Assembly: GCA_023277325.1 (NCBI GenBank)
Contig: JALRIQ010000300.1
Coordinates: 1-9,972 of the forward strand
Reading direction: 5' to 3'
From: Bacteroidia bacterium
GTDB taxonomy: Bacteria; Bacteroidota; Bacteroidia; UBA8524
DNA length: 9,972 nt
Shown here in pieces: positions 1 to 6,167 of this stretch (position 1 is the first letter of the stretch; each line of letters begins with the position of its first letter). The position numbers were made by a program, and so were the translations under genes. Below the pieces are notes generated by a model that was given only the letters and a program-made list of their open reading frames with translations, searched no databases and had not been told where the DNA came from.

Positions 1-1075
1 CTCCTTCATACACCAGTTCCACTTTACCTGTAATGGCCGTAATCAAAGCATGGAAATCACTGATGCGGATTCGGGTATTTTTTTCCTTATTCACCAGCAT
101 ACGCCGCTCTGCTGCGCTTACGAGGTTCTCCAAGGCGGAAATACTCAAACGCGCAGAAACACCACTTTTTGCATCCACATATTCGCTTTTGCGGGCTTCG
201 ATACTAATTTGTTCAATCAGGTCGAGGGCCAATTCCGGTAAGCTAATATGGGCCCTTTGGGCTTGGGTAAGTGCAGCTTCCTGTGCAGTAATTTGTCTGG
301 CCGTTTCTCGAGTTTTAGGGTAATGGGTAATGATTTGTGAACCAATACGGTCTTTTAGTGGGGTTACGATCGAACCTCTATTGGTATAATCTTCCGGATT
401 GGCTGTAAACACAAAGAGGATATCCAGGGGAATGCGCAGCTTAAACCCACGGATTTGCATATCGCCTTCTTGCAGCAGGTTAAACAAGGCTACCTGAATG
501 CGCGGTTGTAAATCGGGAATTTCATTGATAACAAATATACCACGGTTTGAACGAGGGATGATGCCATAATGAATTACTTCTTCATCGGCGTAACTCAGGC
601 GCAGGTTGGCGGCTTTGATTGGATCGACATCGCCAATAAGGTCGGCTGTGCTCACATCCGGTGTGGCAAGTTTTTCTCCGTACCGCTCACTGCGGTGCAT
701 CCATGTGATAGGAGCCTTATCGCCTTTTTCGTCAAGAATGCGCTTTCCTTCAGAAGAGATTGGATCCATGGGGTCTTCATTCATGGCTGTTCCTTCCAGC
801 ACTGGAATCCATTCGTCAAGGAGCTCCGTCATGCCACGTGCAATTCGGGTTTTGGCTTGTCCGCGTAAACCTAGCAAGTTGATATTATGTCCACTTAAAA
901 TGGCGCGTTCAAGGTCTGGAATGACTGTGTCGTCATAGCCAATAATTCCTTTAAAGCGAGGTGTTCCAGTCTTTATTTGCTGAATGAGATTTTCACGGAG
1001 TTCCTCACGGATGCTGCGTGGTTTATAGCCTTGTTTTTTTAGTTCGCCAAGTGTATTGATTTTCGGTGCGTTCAT
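1..1075 (-). CDS. MoxR/magnesium-chelatase-like AAA+ ATPase, 3' end cut off by the window
   Basis: An open frame of 358 codons runs from an ATG at 1075 leftwards off the window edge, so the C-terminus is missing. It reads as an AAA+ ATPase of the MoxR / magnesium chelatase subunit I type. Visible motifs are a P-loop GLRGQAKT (residues 69-76, A where the second conserved G usually sits), a Walker B strand GIFVINE (179-185, N in place of the usual D before the catalytic E), a sensor-1 region TANPEDY (224-230) and a candidate arginine finger R243 in PLKDRIG. Such ATPases use ATP hydrolysis to remodel partners, often together with a VWA protein that binds the target or a metal. Here the VWA gene lies immediately upstream, its stop codon 2 nt from this ATG, which suggests one transcript and coupled translation. 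The family assignment is solid; the cellular substrate is unknown. It could be cytosolic chaperone-like machinery, and it is unlikely to be a true chlorophyll-pathway chelatase given this gene context. Confidence 0.88.
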   Translation of the reverse strand, partial: MNAPKINTLGELKKQGYKPRSIREELRENLIQQIKTGTPRFKGIIGYDDTVIPDLERAILSGHNINLLGLRGQAKTRIARGMTELLDEWIPVLEGTAMNEDPMDPISSEGKRILDEKGDKAPITWMHRSERYGEKLATPDVSTADLIGDVDPIKAANLRLSYADEEVIHYGIIPRSNRGIFVINEIPDLQPRIQVALFNLLQEGDMQIRGFKLRIPLDILFVFTANPEDYTNRGSIVTPLKDRIGSQIITHYPKTRETARQITAQEAALTQAQRAHISLPELALDLIEQISIEARKSEYVDAKSGVSARLSISALENLVSAAERRMLVNKEKNTRIRISDFHALITAITGKVELVYEG

Positions 1076-1077
1076 GC

Positions 1078-2169
1078 TTAGTAGCGTCGTTTTTTATTGC
1101 GTGCGTAATCGTGTAGAATCATTTCTCCCAGTCCGCCTAGTCCGGTAAAGAAGGCCTTGCCACCATTGGCTTCAGTGAATTCCTGAATAAAGGCTTGCAG
1201 GTAGGCATCCTGGGCAATCATAAAAGTGGTAATGGGGATTTTCAATCGTTTCGCCGCCGCAGCCATATTGAGGCAACGGTTGACAATTTTTCTATCCAGT
1301 CCGAAGGAGTTTTGGTAATAGCCGCCGTTTTCTTTCAGGCAGCTAGGCTTCCCATCGGTAATCATAAAAATCTGTTTATTCGGATTTTTACGGCGTCTCA
1401 GTAAATCCATAGCCAGTTCCAAGCCGGCAACAGTATTGGTATGATAAGGTCCTACCTGCAGGTAAGGCAGGTCTTTGATTTCTATTTGCCAGGCATCATC
1501 GCCAAATACCAGGATATCCAGGGTGTCTTTTGGATAACGGGTGGTGATAAGTTCTGCCAAGGCCATGGCTACTTTCTTCGCAGGGGTGATGCGGTCTTCT
1601 CCATAGAGAATCATAGAGTGGGAGATGTCGATCATTAAGACGGTCGACATTTGGGTTTTTAATTCCGTTTCCTGAACGACCAAATCATCTTCCCTCAAAC
1701 CAAATCCAGCATCTCCGCGCGCATGGGCATTTCTCAAGGATTCTGTCATGGCAATTTGTTCAGGGAGGTCGCCGAATTGATAAGGGCGCAGGTCACCTGA
1801 ATTATCGTCGCCTTTGCCGGCGATCCGTGTGCCATGTTGTCCGCTCAAGCCTTTTTTAAGCTTCCCAAAGATTTGCTCCAACGCATCATTGCGCAGCATC
1901 TTTTCTGTTTTTGGGGTAGGAAGCAAGGTGCCTGAGCCTGGATTTTCTTCTTGTAAATAGCCTTTACGCTTGAGGTCTTCGATAAAGTCGCCAATACCAT
2001 AGTCCTTGTCAGTAAGCTGGTATTCTTTGTCGAGCTCTGTCAGCCAGCTTATCGCTTCATCTACGTCGCCAGAGGTAAAAACCAAGAGTTCCTTGAATAC
2101 ATCAAAGAGCTTGTCGAAGCTTGATTTTCCTTTGGGTGCTTCGTATTCACTAAATCGAAATCCGTGCAT
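1078..2169 (-). CDS. VWA-domain protein, partner of the adjacent AAA+ ATPase
   Basis: A 363-residue protein whose C-terminal half is a von Willebrand factor A domain with a complete-looking metal-ion-dependent adhesion site: D-x-S-x-S at 181-185 (DISHS), a Thr in HTNT (about 244) and the Asp of ITDG (272). The N-terminal half (1-170) is charged, mostly helical in composition and has no motif I can name; residues 110-160 are Gly/Asp-rich. There is no signal peptide or membrane span, so it is probably cytosolic. In known MoxR-VWA pairs the VWA protein docks to the ATPase and passes ATP-driven remodelling to a substrate through its bound metal; that role is inferred here. The ATG at 2169 has no Shine-Dalgarno sequence in front of it, as is usual in Bacteroidota. 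The gene ends 2 nt before the ATPase start, so the two are almost certainly co-transcribed. Upstream it faces the thioredoxin gene across 92 bp. Confidence 0.88.
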   Translation of the reverse strand: MHGFRFSEYEAPKGKSSFDKLFDVFKELLVFTSGDVDEAISWLTELDKEYQLTDKDYGIGDFIEDLKRKGYLQEENPGSGTLLPTPKTEKMLRNDALEQIFGKLKKGLSGQHGTRIAGKGDDNSGDLRPYQFGDLPEQIAMTESLRNAHARGDAGFGLREDDLVVQETELKTQMSTVLMIDISHSMILYGEDRITPAKKVAMALAELITTRYPKDTLDILVFGDDAWQIEIKDLPYLQVGPYHTNTVAGLELAMDLLRRRKNPNKQIFMITDGKPSCLKENGGYYQNSFGLDRKIVNRCLNMAAAAKRLKIPITTFMIAQDAYLQAFIQEFTEANGGKAFFTGLGGLGEMILHDYARNKKRRY

Positions 2170-2206
2170 GGCTTAAATGAAACAATATGATTTATAAATG
2201 GTTTAT

Positions 2207-2214
2207 TAATTTTG
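2207..2214 (+). promoter_or_regulatory. Putative -7 box of the thioredoxin-like gene
   Basis: TAATTTTG is an exact match to the Bacteroidota -7 consensus TAnnTTTG. It lies 48 nt before the ATG at 2262 and would start RNA near 2220, giving a leader of about 40 nt that contains the 18-bp palindrome. I find no clear TTG/TTTG -33 element at the usual 17-23 bp upstream, so this is a partial promoter match. Confidence 0.45.
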
Positions 2215-2223
2215 GAACCTGAT

Positions 2224-2241
2224 TTGATGTAGCTACATCAA
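2224..2241. promoter_or_regulatory. Perfect 18-bp palindrome between divergent genes
   Basis: TTGATGTAGCTACATCAA is its own reverse complement over all 18 bases, and the symmetry breaks outside it. It sits in the 92-bp gap between the VWA gene (minus) and the thioredoxin-like gene (plus), just after the predicted plus-strand start of transcription. It could be the operator of a dimeric regulator acting on both genes, or an RNA hairpin in the leader (7-bp stem with an AGCU loop). A perfect 18-bp palindrome is expected by chance only about 0.04 times in 10 kb of random sequence. No regulator gene is visible in the window. Confidence 0.5.
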
Positions 2242-2249
2242 TCATACCT

Positions 2250-2257
2250 CAAATACA
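2250..2257 (-). promoter_or_regulatory. Weak candidate -7 box of the VWA-ATPase operon
   Basis: On the minus strand this reads TGTATTTG, one mismatch from TAnnTTTG. It would start RNA near 2245 and place the palindrome (2224-2241) in the leader of the VWA gene as well. No -33 element is evident. It is the best candidate in the gap, but weak. Confidence 0.2.
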
Positions 2258-2261
2258 GCAT

Positions 2262-2576
2262 ATGGTAAATAAAGTTTCGGACGCAGAATTTAGCGAAATA
2301 ATTAAGTCGAACGACAAAGTAGTCGTGAAGTTTTACGCAGATTGGTGTGGCAACTGCCGGTTGTTTGCGCCAAAGTTTAACCGCTTGTCGGAAAAACCAG
2401 AATATGAAGGCATCACCTTTTTGGATGTGAATGCTGAAAAGAGCCCAGAAGCGCGTCAGATAGCAGGAGTTAGCAACCTTCCATTCTTTGCTACTTTCAA
2501 GGATGGAAAGCTTTTTTCATCCGACTTTACCTCGAAAGAAGAAGTCGTTGAGCGATTAATCAATGCAATGAATTAA
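2262..2576 (+). CDS. Small thioredoxin-fold protein with a CGNC active site
   Basis: A 104-residue protein with the size and plan of a single-domain thioredoxin. Residues 24-33 hold FYADWCGNCR: the two redox cysteines (C29, C32) are present, but the usual Pro of CGPC is Asn. The cis-proline that lines the active site is P74 in SNLPFF, preceded by Leu rather than the common Thr/Ile. The C-terminus carries the expected GxLF strand and last helix. There is no signal peptide, so it is cytosolic. The role is thiol-disulfide exchange; the CxxC centre pair normally tunes the redox potential, so the Asn suggests a different potential or partner from housekeeping thioredoxin (inference). The ATG at 2262 has no Shine-Dalgarno motif. 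The next gene begins 2 nt after its stop, indicating a two-gene operon with a possible functional link. Confidence 0.88.
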   Translation: MVNKVSDAEFSEIIKSNDKVVVKFYADWCGNCRLFAPKFNRLSEKPEYEGITFLDVNAEKSPEARQIAGVSNLPFFATFKDGKLFSSDFTSKEEVVERLINAMN

Positions 2577-2578
2577 GC

Positions 2579-2818
2579 ATGAAGATACCCAGCGTCAAGA
2601 AGTTAGTTGAGAATTATTCACTTGAAGAGGTAGCGGCCGCAGAAGAGGCTATACTCGAAGGGGAAAAGCCACAGATTGAGTTAGAGGGAGAGGATGAAGG
2701 AGAGCAATTAACACATGCTTACGCAGCGAAGTATATTCTCGAGATGATGGCAGGAGGAATGGAATTCAAGCAAGCCCTTCGCGAGTTCACGCAGAAAGTC
2801 CGCAATAGCATTAGCTAG
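2579..2818 (+). CDS. Small acidic protein of unknown function, paired with the thioredoxin-like gene
   Basis: A 79-residue soluble protein with no cysteine, no signal peptide and no membrane span. The N-terminal part (1-30) looks helical and is followed by a very acidic stretch (about 28-45, rich in E and D), then GEQLTHAYAAKYILEMM and a C-terminal basic helix (QALREFTQKVRNS). I recognise no characterised domain. Small proteins of similar layout do occur next to thioredoxin-like genes in Bacteroidota, as far as I recall, but I cannot verify the family name here. The 2-nt gap after the thioredoxin stop argues for co-translation and possibly a physical or redox partnership, although lacking Cys it cannot itself be a disulfide substrate. 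Its last 8 bases overlap the end of folK on the opposite strand. Confidence 0.8.
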   Translation: MKIPSVKKLVENYSLEEVAAAEEAILEGEKPQIELEGEDEGEQLTHAYAAKYILEMMAGGMEFKQALREFTQKVRNSIS

Positions 2819-3305
2819 TCATTCGCAAAGCCTGTAGCATTTCTGCACAGGTCTTTCCGGTTTTTGGATCAACAAAATCGGGAGCTATTTCATTTAATAG
2901 CACCAGGGTAAACATACGTTCTGCAATAAGGGGATGAGGAATGGTGAGGGTTTCTGTTTCCATCATCAAATTCTCCGCATAAAGGATATCGATATCCAGT
3001 GTTCGGGGTCCCCATTTTTCTTCGCGGGTGCGCTCCAGGGCATCCTCGATATCATGGATTGCATCGAGCATTTCAAAGGGTTCCAAATCCGATTCTAATA
3101 GCAAAATTTGGTTAACGAAATCCGCCTGGTTGGTATTTCCCCAAGCCTTGCTCTCTTGAATAGAACTGGCACCTAGCAGGCGTCCGTATTTTTCCAAAAG
3201 CTCCGTTCCAGCTGCTAAATATCGTCTGGTATCTCCAAGATTGCTTCCTAAAAGGAGGGTATAGATAATTTTTTGTTCCAATTTATCCCTTACATTTGAT
3301 GACAA
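2811..3305 (-). CDS. folK: 2-amino-4-hydroxy-6-hydroxymethyldihydropteridine diphosphokinase (HPPK)
   Basis: This enzyme transfers pyrophosphate from ATP to 6-hydroxymethyl-7,8-dihydropterin, the step before dihydropteroate synthase in folate synthesis. The family hallmarks are all present: LLLGSNLGD near the N-terminus (17-25), KWGPRTLDIDIL (97-108) with the two Mg-binding aspartates (D104, D106), and IPHP (122-125) followed by RMFTLVLLNE. The length is about 156-164 residues, normal for monofunctional HPPK. No ATG is available before the conserved core. The longest frame starts with TTG at 3305, but TTG at 3281 is preceded by AAGGGA with a 4-nt spacer and would give a 156-residue protein beginning MEQKIIYTLLLG, a more typical N-terminus. 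I favour 3281. The gene is isolated from other folate genes and flanked on both sides by plus-strand genes; its tail overlaps the 79-residue gene by 8 bp. Confidence 0.95.
   Translation of the reverse strand: MSSNVRDKLEQKIIYTLLLGSNLGDTRRYLAAGTELLEKYGRLLGASSIQESKAWGNTNQADFVNQILLLESDLEPFEMLDAIHDIEDALERTREEKWGPRTLDIDILYAENLMMETETLTIPHPLIAERMFTLVLLNEIAPDFVDPKTGKTCAEMLQALRMTS
3286..3291 (-). promoter_or_regulatory. Shine-Dalgarno-like AAGGGA favouring the inner folK start
   Basis: On the minus strand AAGGGA ends 4 nt before the TTG at 3281. Most genes here lack such a motif, so it is modest support for 3281 over the outer TTG at 3305, which has none. It could also be chance. Confidence 0.35.
3291..3298 (+). 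promoter_or_regulatory. Putative -7 box for the membrane-anchored acidic protein gene
   Basis: TACATTTG matches TAnnTTTG exactly. A TTG lies at 3273-3275, 15 bp upstream, slightly closer than the usual 17-23 bp for a -33 element. RNA would start near 3304, only about 6 nt before the ATG at 3310, so the mRNA would be almost leaderless. The box lies inside folK if folK starts at 3305, and between the two genes if it starts at 3281. Confidence 0.4.
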
Positions 3306-3309
3306 GTAT

Positions 3310-3831
3310 ATGGAATTTAAAATCCTTTTCTACGTCGTCGGCTTGATTATTTATATGCTGGTTTCCGCCAATAAAGCAGCCAAGAAGCGAAAAGCGGCCC
3401 AAAATACAAGCAGTCCTAATCCCGAGAAAAAAACCTGGGAGCAAGAGCTTGAAGAGATTCTTAAAAGAAATCTGGAAGGGCAGAAACAGGAGAAAACCAT
3501 TTATTACGAGGACGAAGAAGACGAGGAGGAATATATCCCGCCAATTAAAGAGCTCCCTATCGACCGTGTTCCAGAAGTTTCCGCACAAAACTCCTACGAA
3601 GAGGCCAAAGAGTATGAATGGGCCGAGCACCTCAATCAAGAGTCGTACAGCGTAGAAACGGATAATACGCCACTCGAAACCCATATTCAGGAATTGGAAG
3701 CCGCTATGGTGAAGAAGGAAGAACCTGCTTCTATGGGAAGATCTATTCTTGATGAAGAGGGCTTTGATGCACGCAAAGCGTTTATCTATTCAGAAATATT
3801 CCGCGCTAAATACGTGGAAGAAGAAGACTAG
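3310..3831 (+). CDS. Membrane-anchored, highly acidic protein of unknown function
   Basis: A 173-residue protein. Residues 5-19 (ILFYVVGLIIYMLVS) form one N-terminal membrane span, followed at once by a basic stretch (KAAKKRKAA, 22-30), which by the positive-inside rule puts the rest in the cytoplasm. The remainder is low-complexity and Glu-rich, with an acidic run YYEDEEDEEEY (65-75), and is probably disordered or coiled-coil. The last 25 residues are different: GFDARKAFIYSEIFRAKY (151-168) looks like a compact amphipathic helix. Proteins with this layout (membrane span, acidic linker, C-terminal FDxRKAxIYSEI-type end) are common hypothetical proteins in Bacteroidota, as far as I recall; none has a known function to my knowledge. 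It is encoded on the strand opposite to folK and the aspartate kinase, between them, and its TAG stop shares the CTAG palindrome with the aspartate kinase stop. Confidence 0.82.
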   Translation: MEFKILFYVVGLIIYMLVSANKAAKKRKAAQNTSSPNPEKKTWEQELEEILKRNLEGQKQEKTIYYEDEEDEEEYIPPIKELPIDRVPEVSAQNSYEEAKEYEWAEHLNQESYSVETDNTPLETHIQELEAAMVKKEEPASMGRSILDEEGFDARKAFIYSEIFRAKYVEEED

Positions 3832-5096
3832 TCATTTGCTGCCAGGAGCTGCAGTACTTTTGCTCCTCTTTGCTCCAGCCAGACTTTTCTGTCGCCCAAC
3901 AAACTTTTCAAATCGGCATTTTCGTAATTACGCACGGTAATGAGTTGTGTACCGCGTTCTGAATTGACTTGGTAATCCTTCGACAATGCCTCAAGTAGGA
4001 CATCTACCTTTTTTGGATCATCATTCACCACCAATGAAAAACTGATGGCCGAGTTCTGCATCACATTCGCCCGCACATTACAGGCACTCATGAGCGAGAA
4101 AATATGCGTGAGGTGTTCTTCTGCGATAAAGGAGAAGTCTTTTGAACTGATTCGGATAAAGGCCTGATCATCCTTAAAAATATAGAAAGGAGTGCTGTTC
4201 TCTTCCTGGATTGCTGTGCTAACTTCCGTACCTGGAGCTTCGGGGTCCATAAATGAACGCACATACAAGGGTATTCCTTTGCTCTGCAGCGGCTGAATGG
4301 TTTTTGGGTGAATAACCGTAGCGCCGTAATAGGCCAACTCAATCGCCACAGTATAATTGAGTCCGTTGATTTTTACCGCATTTGGCATTCTTTTCGGGTC
4401 AGCATTCATTACACCGGCCACGTCTTTCCAAATCGTTACCGACTCCGCATCCAATCCATAAGCAAAGATTGCTGCTGAATAGTCAGACCCTTCTCTTCCT
4501 AAAGTGGAAGTTTGCTTATCCGGCGTTTGGCCGATAAAACCTTGGGTAACCACTTTTTGCTTTTGAACGATTGGCTTCAGTTTCCGGCCAATGATGGTGG
4601 AGGTCAGGTCCCAATCTACCTTACCCTCTCTGTAGTGGGCATCGGTTTGGATAAAGTTCCTGGAATCTATCCAGCGGTTGGCGATATCCGATTCCTTCAA
4701 ATAGGTGCTTAGGATGCGGCTGGAGAAGATTTCTCCATAACTCACAATTTGGTCGTAATTGTAATCGTAGGAACCTTCTGCCTGGGTTTCAAGCAAACAT
4801 TCCAATTCGATAAACAGGTTTTCGATATCATCATAAGCATGACTATCAGCACGCTTTAATAGACCTTTGATAATCTCGTTATGGAAATCCTTGATCTCGG
4901 CATAGATGATTTGCATGGCCGCAGCATCATGATCCACATAGGCCTTCACAAGTTTTTCCAAGCCATTGGTGGTTTTGCCCATGGCAGAAACCACGATCAA
5001 TAGGGAATCGCCTTCAAAGTGACGAAGCACTGAAGCGACATTTTTTACCGCATCCGCATTTTTTACGGAAGCACCACCAAATTTGAATACTTTCAT
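3828..5096 (-). CDS. lysC: Aspartate kinase (monofunctional)
   Basis: Phosphorylates L-aspartate with ATP, the entry step to lysine/diaminopimelate, threonine and methionine. Motifs in order: KFGGAS (5-10) at the N-terminus, VVSAMGKTT (35-43), SYGEIFSSR (119-127), TQGFIG (184-189), [11 protein letters not shown] (198-208; E where many family members have G), [13 protein letters not shown] (223-235) and [12 protein letters not shown] (255-266). The C-terminal part from about 310 is an ACT regulatory region. At 422 residues it is shorter than E. coli LysC (449): after the first ACT unit only about 40 residues remain ([12 protein letters not shown] onwards), so the second ACT looks reduced. The ATG at 5096 overlaps the fbp stop codon as ATGA, implying coupled translation downstream of fbp. 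The symbol is by family analogy; which amino acid inhibits it cannot be read from the sequence. Confidence 0.94.
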   Translation of the reverse strand: MKVFKFGGASVKNADAVKNVASVLRHFEGDSLLIVVSAMGKTTNGLEKLVKAYVDHDAAAMQIIYAEIKDFHNEIIKGLLKRADSHAYDDIENLFIELECLLETQAEGSYDYNYDQIVSYGEIFSSRILSTYLKESDIANRWIDSRNFIQTDAHYREGKVDWDLTSTIIGRKLKPIVQKQKVVTQGFIGQTPDKQTSTLGREGSDYSAAIFAYGLDAESVTIWKDVAGVMNADPKRMPNAVKINGLNYTVAIELAYYGATVIHPKTIQPLQSKGIPLYVRSFMDPEAPGTEVSTAIQEENSTPFYIFKDDQAFIRISSKDFSFIAEEHLTHIFSLMSACNVRANVMQNSAISFSLVVNDDPKKVDVLLEALSKDYQVNSERGTQLITVRNYENADLKSLLGDRKVWLEQRGAKVLQLLAAND

Positions 5097-6118
5097 TGTG
5101 CCTGAGTTTCTCTTTCGAGCATTCCTTCTAATTGGAGCACCATTTCTTCCGATCCCATCAAGATTGGAGAACGTTCGTGCAATTCGGTGGGCACTAAATC
5201 AAGAATACGCTTTCCGTATCCATTGGTTGCTCTTCCACCAGCTTGTTCGATAATGAAGGCCATTGGGTTGCACTCGTACAATAAACGGAGTTTACCCTTT
5301 GGTTTTTTAGTGGTCATCGGATAGATGAAGATTCCACCTTTCAAAAGGTTTCTATGCACATCAGCAACCATGGATCCGATATAACGGCTGGAATAGGGTC
5401 GGTTGGTGTCTTTGTCAATTTGCTGGCACCAATCGATATAGGTATTAAGTCCTGCTGGGAAGTCAGCTTTGTTCCCTTCGTTCACTGAATAGATCTTCCC
5501 AGTTTTTGGGGTAACAATATTTGGATGTGATAAACAGAATTCCCCTATTGATGGGTCGAGAGTAAATCCGTTTACACCATTACCTGTGGTATATACCAAC
5601 ATGGTTGAAGTACCATAAATCATGTATCCCGCTGCAAGGCATTTATTCCCTGGTTGGAAGAAGTCGGCTTCAGTAGGAGTAGACCCAAGAGGAGTAACGC
5701 GCTCAAAAATGGAGAAGATGGTACCAATACTCACATTCACATCGATATTGCTTGATCCATCTAAAGGATCCATCATGACCACATACTTCGCATCTTTAGC
5801 TTGTGGTGTGGTAATCGGGATGATATGCTCATCCTCTTCAGAGGCCACAGCGCAGCACTCTCCACCTTTGCTCAGGCAGTCAATCATTAAGGTATTGGCG
5901 ATGATGTCTAATTTCTTTACATCTTCCCCTTGCACATTTTCATTGCCAGTTTCACCAAGGATTTCAGCAAGTCCTGCTTTATTCACTTCACGGCTGATGA
6001 TTTTTGCTGCAATACCAATATCGCGCAACAAACGTGAAAACTCTCCTTTAACGCCAGGAATTTCTGACTGACGTTCGATGATAAATTGGCCTAATGTGGT
6101 TACCTGAAATCCTGACAT
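5093..6118 (-). CDS. fbp: Fructose-1,6-bisphosphatase, class I
   Basis: Hydrolyses fructose 1,6-bisphosphate to fructose 6-phosphate and phosphate, the committed step of gluconeogenesis, in the cytosol. At 341 residues it is the usual class I length. Metal and catalytic motifs are intact: ASEED (92-96), [11 protein letters not shown] (116-126), [12 protein letters not shown] (245-256) and [13 protein letters not shown] (276-288) with the metal-binding Glu (282), then [10 protein letters not shown]. The ATG at 6118 is preceded by AAGGAG, but only one base separates them, too close for a classic Shine-Dalgarno interaction. A -7 box (6139-6146, minus strand) lies just upstream. The last four bases are shared with the start of the aspartate kinase gene (ATGA), so fbp and lysC form one operon. 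rluF ends 49 bp upstream and may read through. Confidence 0.96.
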   Translation of the reverse strand: MSGFQVTTLGQFIIERQSEIPGVKGEFSRLLRDIGIAAKIISREVNKAGLAEILGETGNENVQGEDVKKLDIIANTLMIDCLSKGGECCAVASEEDEHIIPITTPQAKDAKYVVMMDPLDGSSNIDVNVSIGTIFSIFERVTPLGSTPTEADFFQPGNKCLAAGYMIYGTSTMLVYTTGNGVNGFTLDPSIGEFCLSHPNIVTPKTGKIYSVNEGNKADFPAGLNTYIDWCQQIDKDTNRPYSSRYIGSMVADVHRNLLKGGIFIYPMTTKKPKGKLRLLYECNPMAFIIEQAGGRATNGYGKRILDLVPTELHERSPILMGSEEMVLQLEGMLERETQAQ

Positions 6119-6138
6119 ACTCCTTGATTTTAAGGCCG

Positions 6139-6146
6139 CAAAGATA
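6139..6146 (-). promoter_or_regulatory. Putative -7 box of the fbp-lysC operon
   Basis: On the minus strand this reads TATCTTTG, an exact TAnnTTTG match, 20 nt before the fbp ATG; RNA would start near 6133 with a leader of about 15 nt. No convincing -33 TTG is seen at 17-23 bp upstream, where the end of rluF lies. It lets fbp-lysC be expressed apart from rluF. Confidence 0.45.
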
Positions 6147-6167
6147 AGTAGATTTCGAAAAGCCTCC

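Noticed and set aside
569..938. Plus-strand frames of about 100 residues opposite the AAA+ ATPase
   Set aside because: They overlap the conserved P-loop to Walker B region of the ATPase and resemble no known protein.
1..2169. Reading the ATPase/VWA pair as magnesium chelatase of chlorophyll synthesis
   Set aside because: No large chelatase subunit or other pigment genes are present, and the P-loop and Walker B differ from the usual subunit I; a general MoxR-type pair fits better.
3283..3684. A 133-residue hydrophobic minus-strand frame, looking like a multi-pass membrane protein, opposite the acidic protein gene
   Set aside because: It is the mirror of Glu/Lys-rich codons (GAA and AAA read as TTC and TTT), which produce Phe and Leu. 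It covers the conserved gene and overlaps the folK start, and has no recognisable family motif.
5622..6071. A 149-residue plus-strand frame opposite fbp
   Set aside because: It lies wholly within the strongly conserved fbp gene and shows no domain.
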